A stretch of 10,668 nucleotides of DNA from Bacillota bacterium (GTDB taxonomy: Bacteria; Bacillota; Clostridia; Christensenellales; QAND01): assembly GCA_019415425.1 (NCBI GenBank), contig DXZF01000337.1, forward strand, positions 1-10,668, in the 5' to 3' direction. Below the pieces are notes generated by a model that was not told the origin of the DNA, did no database searches, and saw only the letters and a list, made by a program, of their open reading frames with translations. Numbering within the stretch: position 1 is the first letter of the stretch; each line of letters starts with the position of its first letter. The translations under genes were made by a program, and so were the position numbers. Below are positions 6,709 to 10,668 of the stretch, piece after piece.

Positions 6709-7268
6709 CACTGGTTCTGCGCAAACGGCATGCCCAACAGGGCGATCAATTCGCGCGCCTCTTCATCGGTCTTGGCAGTGGTGACAAAGACGATGTCCAT
6801 GCCGCGTACCTTGTCGATCTTGTCGTACTCGATCTCCGGGAAGATGAGCTGTTCGCGAATGCCCAGCGCGTAGTTGCCGCGCCCGTCAAAGGACTTGTCG
6901 GACACGCCGCGGAAGTCGCGCACGCGCGGCAGCGCGATGTTGAGCAGCTTGTCGGCAAACTCGTACATGCGGCTGGCACGCAGCGTCACCTTGGCGCCGA
7001 CGTTCATGCCCTCGCGCAGGCGGAAGTTTGCCACGGACTTGCGCGCCTTGGTCACAATGGGTTTCTGGCCCGCGATGAGCGTCAGGTCGTTCACGGCCGC
7101 CTCCAACCCCTTGGGGTTGTCGCGCACGTCGCCCAGGCCCATATTCAATACGATCTTCTCGAGCTTCGGCACTTCGTTGATGTTCTTGTAGTTGAACTTC
7201 TTCATCAGTGCCGGCACGATTTCTTCCTGGTATTTCTGCCTCAAACGAGGCATTGCCACTTCGGCCAT
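6708..7268 (-). CDS. rplE: 50S ribosomal protein L5
   Basis: L5 binds 5S rRNA in the central protuberance, contacts P-site tRNA and forms a bridge to S13. The 186-residue product has [18 protein letters not shown] (34-51), the [22 protein letters not shown] run (66-87) and the C-terminal block ending [25 protein letters not shown] (158-182). It is a few residues longer than the usual 179-180 because the start at 7268 adds MAEVA before MPRLRQKY. That ATG is seven bases after GGAGG, while the internal ATG at Met6 has no such site, so the longer form is preferred. Confidence 0.97.
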   Translation of the reverse strand: MAEVAMPRLRQKYQEEIVPALMKKFNYKNINEVPKLEKIVLNMGLGDVRDNPKGLEAAVNDLTLIAGQKPIVTKARKSVANFRLREGMNVGAKVTLRASRMYEFADKLLNIALPRVRDFRGVSDKSFDGRGNYALGIREQLIFPEIEYDKIDKVRGMDIVFVTTAKTDEEARELIALLGMPFAQNQ

Positions 7269-7289
7269 ATTGCTACCTCCTTTGAGCGA

Positions 7290-7613
7290 TTAGCCCAGCT
7301 CCGCGCCGCAGTGCTTGCACACGCGCACCTTCTTGCCATCCGCAGCCACTTTGTAGGAGATGCGCGTCGCCTTGTTGCACTTCTCGCAGTACAGCATCAC
7401 CTTGGAGGCGAAAATGGCGCCTTCGGAGCGGATGATCCCGCCGGGTTGTCCCTGCCCAGAAGGCTTGGTGTGGCGGGCAACCACGTTGACGTTCTCAACG
7501 ATTACCTTGCCGGTTTTGGGCATGGCGCGCAGCACCTTGCCCACTTTGCCTTTATCTTTACCCGAGATCACGACGACGGTGTCGTCGCGGCGGATATGCA
7601 GCTTGTTTGCCAT
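7290..7613 (-). CDS. rplX: 50S ribosomal protein L24 (zinc-ribbon form)
   Basis: L24 starts 50S assembly by binding the 5' end of 23S rRNA and lies near the peptide exit tunnel. The 107-residue product has an N-terminal KOW motif, DTVVVISGKDKGKVGKVLRA (11-30), then ENVNVVARHTKP (40-51). A C-terminal zinc ribbon follows with Cys76, Cys79, Cys99 and Cys102 (CEKC and CKHC). Many L24 proteins, including that of B. subtilis, lack these cysteines, so this is the C+ form. The ATG at 7613 has GGAGG seven bases upstream, and the site abuts the rplN stop (TAGGGAGG). Confidence 0.97.
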   Translation of the reverse strand: MANKLHIRRDDTVVVISGKDKGKVGKVLRAMPKTGKVIVENVNVVARHTKPSGQGQPGGIIRSEGAIFASKVMLYCEKCNKATRISYKVAADGKKVRVCKHCGAELG

Positions 7614-7625
7614 CCTTCTTCCTCC

Positions 7626-7994
7626 CTACAGGACTTCGGGTGCGAGAGAGACGATCCTCATGTAATCCTTCTCACGCAGTTCCCTGGCCACGGGTCCGAA
7701 AATACGCGTCCCACGGGGCTGTTTCTGGTCGTTGATGATGACCGCAGCGTTGTCGTCGAATTTGATATAGCTTCCGTCCGGCCGGTTCACACCTTTGCAC
7801 GTGCGCACGATGACCGCGCGGACTACGTCTTTCTTCTTCACGACGCCGCCCGGCGATGCGCTCTTGACCGATGCGATGATCACATCGCCGATGTTGCCGC
7901 TCTTGCGGTAAGAGCCGCCCAGCACCTTGATGCACATGATTTCTTTGGCGCCGGTGTTGTCGGCAACTTTCAACCGGGTTTGTGGTTGAATCAT
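7626..7994 (-). CDS. rplN: 50S ribosomal protein L14
   Basis: L14 sits at the subunit interface, contacts 16S helix 14 as part of a bridge and is the docking site of the silencing factor RsfS. The 122-residue product has the canonical length. It begins [20 protein letters not shown] and carries [17 protein letters not shown] (49-65), the single-strand segment [20 protein letters not shown] (81-100), and the end [21 protein letters not shown]. The ATG at 7994 is eight bases after GGAGG. It is 27 bp after rpsQ, the point where the S10 and spc units meet in E. coli; here no promoter or terminator is evident in that gap. Confidence 0.98.
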   Translation of the reverse strand: MIQPQTRLKVADNTGAKEIMCIKVLGGSYRKSGNIGDVIIASVKSASPGGVVKKKDVVRAVIVRTCKGVNRPDGSYIKFDDNAAVIINDQKQPRGTRIFGPVARELREKDYMRIVSLAPEVL

Positions 7995-8021
7995 GGCGTT
8001 GTCCTCCCTTTCACAGCGTTG

Positions 8022-8285
8022 TTACTTCGCCTTTTCGATAATCTCTACCACGCGCCAGTGTTTGTCCTTGGACAGCGGACGCGTTTCCATCAGCGCCACG
8101 GTGTCGCCGACACCGCAAACGTTGTTTTCATCGTGCGCCTTGAGGCGTTTGGTCCTCTTGGTCGTCTTGCCGTACAGTTCGTGCTTGACCAATTCGCTGA
8201 TGGCGACCACGACGGTCTTATCCATCTTGTCGGACACCACGACGCCGGTGCGCGTTTTGCGATGGCCCCTGACTTTCTCTTCCAT
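8022..8285 (-). CDS. rpsQ: 30S ribosomal protein S17
   Basis: S17 is a primary 16S rRNA-binding protein of the 30S body with an OB fold. The 87-residue product has [20 protein letters not shown] (10-29), the loop [20 protein letters not shown] (33-52) and the family signature [23 protein letters not shown] (60-82). Length is typical. The ATG at 8285 is eleven bases after GGAGG, a slightly long spacing. It lies 16 bp after rpmC, and its ribosome binding site overlaps the rpmC stop (TAAGGAGG). Confidence 0.97.
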   Translation of the reverse strand: MEEKVRGHRKTRTGVVVSDKMDKTVVVAISELVKHELYGKTTKRTKRLKAHDENNVCGVGDTVALMETRPLSKDKHWRVVEIIEKAK

Positions 8286-8301
8286 CTTCTATGTGTCCTC
8301 C

Positions 8302-8514
8302 TTATGCCTCTTGGCCGCTCATGGCCTTGATCTCGCGCTCGCGCAAAATGGTCTGCACGCGGGCGATGTCACGCTTGGTCTGCCGAATGGCCATGGGGTT
8401 GGACAGTTGGCTGGTGGCGAGCTGAAAACGCAGGTTGAACAGTTCGCCCTTCAATTCGGTGAGCTTCTGGTTGAGTTCGGCTACCGACATCTCATGCAGC
8501 TGACTGGCTTTCAT
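8302..8514 (-). CDS. rpmC: 50S ribosomal protein L29
   Basis: L29 is a small helical protein at the polypeptide exit tunnel, where with L23 it forms part of the docking site for trigger factor and the signal recognition particle. The 70-residue product is an antiparallel helical hairpin: [18 protein letters not shown] leads into helix 1 (about 9-36), and the signature with [21 protein letters not shown] (39-59) forms helix 2. The ATG at 8514 overlaps the rplP stop as ATGA. Only a weak GGTG lies upstream, so translation probably depends on ribosomes finishing rplP. Confidence 0.96.
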   Translation of the reverse strand: MKASQLHEMSVAELNQKLTELKGELFNLRFQLATSQLSNPMAIRQTKRDIARVQTILREREIKAMSGQEA

Positions 8515-8945
8515 TTCGCTTCACCACCCGTCTGTTGATCTTCGCGCCTGACAAATTTGCACTTGCAGGGCAGTTTGTGCATGGCAAGGCGCATGGCCTC
8601 GCGTGCAAGTTCCTCGCTCACGCCGCCGATTTCGAACATCACGCGGCCGGGGCGAACCACCGCTACCCAGTATTCCGGCGAGCCCTTGCCGGAGCCCATG
8701 CGGGTCTCGGCGGGTTTCTCGGTCACGGGCTTGTGCGGGAAGATTTTGATCCATACCTGACCGCCGCGGCGGATGTAACGCGTCATGGCGACACGGGCCG
8801 CTTCGATCTGGTTGGAAGTGATCCAGCAGGGCTCCAGGGCCACCAGGCCGTAATCGCCGTAGTTCACCTGCGTGCCACGGGTCTCTGTGCCTTTGAGGCG
8901 CCCGCGGAACACCCTTCTGCGCTTTACGCGTTTGGGCATCAACAT
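8511..8945 (-). CDS. rplP: 50S ribosomal protein L16
   Basis: L16 organises the A-site side of the 50S subunit and contacts 5S and 23S rRNA near the tRNA elbow. The 144-residue product starts [19 protein letters not shown] and has [20 protein letters not shown] (28-47), the basic [18 protein letters not shown] (56-73) and the flexible loop [19 protein letters not shown] (82-100). The C-terminal region [10 protein letters not shown] (125-134) is also canonical. The ATG at 8945 is one base after the rpsC stop, with GGAGG eleven bases upstream inside the end of rpsC. Its own stop overlaps rpmC by four bases. Confidence 0.98.
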   Translation of the reverse strand: MLMPKRVKRRRVFRGRLKGTETRGTQVNYGDYGLVALEPCWITSNQIEAARVAMTRYIRRGGQVWIKIFPHKPVTEKPAETRMGSGKGSPEYWVAVVRPGRVMFEIGGVSEELAREAMRLAMHKLPCKCKFVRREDQQTGGEAK

Positions 8946-8946
8946 A

Positions 8947-9615
8947 TCAGTCCCTGCCTCCTTCCTTTGCCACTTTCTTCTGGGGCTTGCCTAAGACTTC
9001 GCCCTTGTAAATCCACGTTTTGACGCCGATGCGGCCATAGGTCGTATGCGCTTCGGCAAAGCCGTAGTCGATGTCAGCGCGGATGGTCTGCAGCGGAATG
9101 CTGCCCTCGTGATAGCTCTCGCTGCGCGCGATTTCCGCGCCGCCCAGGCGGCCACCACAGGTGACCTTGATGCCCTTGGCACCGCTCTTCATCGCGCGGC
9201 CGATGGTCTGCTTCATTGCGCGGCGGAACGAGATGCGGCGCTCGAGCTGGGAGGCGATGTTCTCCGCCACCAGCTGCGCGTCGATATCCGGGCGCTTGAC
9301 CTCGATGATGTTGACGTTGCAGGCCTGGCCGGTCAATTTGCGCAGATCCGCCTTGACCGCCTCCACGCCGGCGCCACCGCGGCCGATCACGATGCCGGGC
9401 TTGGCGGTGTGGATGTTGACCGTCACCTTGTTGGCGGCGCGCTCGATCTCGATTTTGGAGATGCCGGCCGCATACAGCTTCTTCTTCAAGAACTTACGGA
9501 TTTCATGGTCGGCGATCAGGTAATCTGCAAAGTTCTTGCTCGAGGCATACCAGCGGGTATCCCAATCCTTGATGACGCCTACACGGAAGCCGTGAGGATG
9601 TACTTTTTGACCCAT
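8947..9615 (-). CDS. rpsC: 30S ribosomal protein S3
   Basis: S3 lines the mRNA entry channel of the 30S head and contributes to the ribosome's mRNA helicase activity. The 222-residue product starts [20 protein letters not shown]. It has a type II KH domain (about 39-107) with the loop GRGG (78-81), and the C-terminal domain with [20 protein letters not shown] (155-174). Arg131, Arg132 and Lys135 match the E. coli residues implicated in mRNA unwinding. The ATG at 9615 has GGAGG six bases upstream and lies 10 bp after rplV. Length is normal. Confidence 0.98.
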   Translation of the reverse strand: MGQKVHPHGFRVGVIKDWDTRWYASSKNFADYLIADHEIRKFLKKKLYAAGISKIEIERAANKVTVNIHTAKPGIVIGRGGAGVEAVKADLRKLTGQACNVNIIEVKRPDIDAQLVAENIASQLERRISFRRAMKQTIGRAMKSGAKGIKVTCGGRLGGAEIARSESYHEGSIPLQTIRADIDYGFAEAHTTYGRIGVKTWIYKGEVLGKPQKKVAKEGGRD

Positions 9616-9625
9616 GAGAATCCTC

Positions 9626-10012
9626 CTACTTAACCTGATCCAAGATCACAGTGATGTGACTGGTGCGTTTCAAAATCTGGCTGGCGCTGCCCCGTGCGCG
9701 GGGGCGGTAGCGCTTGAGCGAGGGACCGCCGTCGGCGAAGATCTCCGCGATGTACAGCGTGTCGCGCGCGAGGTCCAGGTTGTTTTCGGCGTTCGCAGCG
9801 GCGGATTTGACCACCTTGCTCACCACTTCGCTGGCCCCTTTGGGCGAGAGCATGAGGATCGCCTCCGCCTCGCTGAGCTTTTTGCCGCGAATCTGGTCGA
9901 TCACGCTGCGCACCTTGCGGGGGCTGATGCGCGCATAGCGCAGCACCGCGCGCGGCCGGGTATCACGATGTTCCTGGCGGCTGGCCGCCTTTTCCTTTTG
10001 CCGAGTTGCCAT
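9626..10012 (-). CDS. rplV: 50S ribosomal protein L22 with N-terminal extension
   Basis: L22 binds 23S rRNA, and its long beta hairpin reaches into the polypeptide exit tunnel beside L4, where it affects macrolide binding and stalling peptides. The product is 128 residues. The core starts [20 protein letters not shown] (21-40), the tunnel hairpin lies around [18 protein letters not shown] (94-111), and the end is [11 protein letters not shown]. Typical bacterial L22 is 110-113 residues, so there is an extra charged tail of about 18 residues ([20 protein letters not shown]). The start at 10012 is firm because GGAGG lies seven bases upstream and no internal ATG precedes the core. The frame stays open further upstream, but that part lies inside rpsS. 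Confidence 0.96.
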   Translation of the reverse strand: MATRQKEKAASRQEHRDTRPRAVLRYARISPRKVRSVIDQIRGKKLSEAEAILMLSPKGASEVVSKVVKSAAANAENNLDLARDTLYIAEIFADGGPSLKRYRPRARGSASQILKRTSHITVILDQVK

Positions 10013-10025
10013 GGTGTTCCCTCCC

Positions 10026-10307
10026 TTACCTGCTCGAGGAGGACTTTTCGCTGCCGGCATGGCCGCGGAACGTCCTGGTCGGGGCGAATTCGCCCAGCTT
10101 GTGGCCGACCATATCCTCGATGATGTATACCGGCACGTGCTTGCGCCCATCGTGAACCGCAATGGTATGGCCCACCATGTCGGGGAAGATCGTAGAAGAG
10201 CGGGACCAGGTCCTGAGCACCTTCTTCTCGTTGTGTTCATTCATCTGCTGCACACGGGCCAGCAGCCTTTCGTTGACGAAAGGTCCTTTTTTAACCGAAC
10301 GGGACAT
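10026..10307 (-). CDS. rpsS: 30S ribosomal protein S19
   Basis: S19 forms part of the 30S head with S13 and reaches toward the A and P sites. The 93-residue product starts [19 protein letters not shown] and has [20 protein letters not shown] (32-51) and the family signature [20 protein letters not shown] (52-71), followed by [17 protein letters not shown] and a serine-rich tail. Length is normal. The ATG at 10307 has GGAGG seven bases upstream. It lies 15 bp after rplB and 13 bp before rplV, the invariant S10-operon order. Confidence 0.97.
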   Translation of the reverse strand: MSRSVKKGPFVNERLLARVQQMNEHNEKKVLRTWSRSSTIFPDMVGHTIAVHDGRKHVPVYIIEDMVGHKLGEFAPTRTFRGHAGSEKSSSSR

Positions 10308-10322
10308 TTGCCAGCCTCCTTC

Positions 10323-10668
10323 CTATTTGCTGCCACGACGACGAACGATGAACTTGTTCGACTTGGCTTTCTTGTTGCGGGTCTTGTGTCCGAGGGCGGG
10401 TTTGCCCCACGGGGTCAACGGTCCGGGACGGCCGACGGGCGCCTTGCCCTCGCCGCCGCCGTGCGGATGGTCGTTGGGGTTCATGACCGAGCCGCGCACG
10501 GTGGGGCGGATGCCGCGCGCACGGGTGCGGCCGGCCTTGCCCAGGTTGACGTTTTCGTTGGTCTCATTGGAGACCTGCCCAATGCTGGCGCGCGCGTCCA
10601 TGGGGACCATGCGCACCTCGCCCGAGGGCAGGCGGACCTGTGCATACGCGCCCTCCTTGGCCATCAGC
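10323..10668 (-). CDS. rplB: 50S ribosomal protein L2, C-terminal part (cut by window edge)
   Basis: L2 is one of the proteins closest to the peptidyl transferase centre and is needed for subunit joining. Only the last 114 or so residues of a protein of about 275 are visible; the frame is open to the window edge, so the upstream part lies outside. The visible segment begins [19 protein letters not shown]. It contains the conserved [20 protein letters not shown] followed by GEG, including the histidine matching E. coli His229, and ends [17 protein letters not shown]. An internal ATG at 10664 is not the start, because conserved L2 sequence continues across it. The rest of the S10 unit (rpsJ, rplC, rplD, rplW) would be expected upstream. 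Confidence 0.96.
   Translation of the reverse strand, partial: LMAKEGAYAQVRLPSGEVRMVPMDARASIGQVSNETNENVNLGKAGRTRARGIRPTVRGSVMNPNDHPHGGGEGKAPVGRPGPLTPWGKPALGHKTRNKKAKSNKFIVRRRGSK

Noticed and set aside
6570..8330. A 586-codon open frame on the plus strand opposite rpsN, rplE, rplX, rplN and rpsQ
   Set aside because: It is the reverse complement of five well-conserved ribosomal protein genes in a GC-rich region. Its translation is rich in His, Ala, Leu and Asp, as expected of antisense shadows, and it has no recognisable domain.
10013..10240. A longer L22 starting upstream, up to 10240
   Set aside because: That part lies within rpsS in another frame, and the ribosome binding site at 7 bases supports the start at 10012.

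Overview
The window is a nearly complete bacterial S10-spc-alpha ribosomal protein cluster. All genes lie on the minus strand, so transcription runs from the right end (10668) to the left end (1). It most likely comes from a fairly GC-rich member of the Bacillota (Clostridia-like). The evidence is strong AGGAGG-type ribosome binding sites before most genes, a short zinc-finger S14 (type Z), zinc-binding forms of L24 and L36, a zinc-binding LID in adenylate kinase, and the secY-adk-map-KOW protein-infA-rpmJ-rpsM-rpsK order typical of that phylum. The sequence does not let me name a genus.

Layout in the direction of transcription: the S10-type part is rplB (its upstream end is cut by the window), rpsS, rplV, rpsC, rplP, rpmC and rpsQ (10668 to 8022). 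The spc-type part is rplN, rplX, rplE, rpsN, rpsH, rplF, rplR, rpsE, rpmD, rplO and secY (7994 to 2692). A block for nucleotide metabolism, protein maturation and translation initiation follows: adk, map, a small KOW RNA-binding protein, infA and rpmJ (2672 to 613). The alpha-type start is rpsM and a truncated rpsK (519 to 20). All genes between the two cut ends read as intact, with no frameshift or inserted element.

The genes are packed as one transcription unit. Gaps are 1-30 bp, and several pairs overlap (rplP/rpmC, rplO/secY, adk/map), which suggests translational coupling. The one real gap is the 93 bp between rpmJ and rpsM. It holds a strong nested hairpin with a GCGA loop and no T-run, so it looks like an RNA control or processing element rather than a terminator. 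I saw no convincing promoter or intrinsic terminator anywhere, and there is no gene-free stretch over 300 bp. The products build both ribosomal subunits, the SecY membrane channel, IF-1, adenylate kinase and methionine aminopeptidase, the usual growth-coupled set.

The first 19 bases are an exact copy of the Tn5/Nextera mosaic-end adapter. They are a library artefact that cuts off rpsK, not genomic sequence. I found no undescribed biological system here. The points worth a second look are the adapter, the rpsM leader structure, the non-ATG starts of infA, rpsN and rpsE, the extended N-terminus of L22 and the shortened Adk LID.
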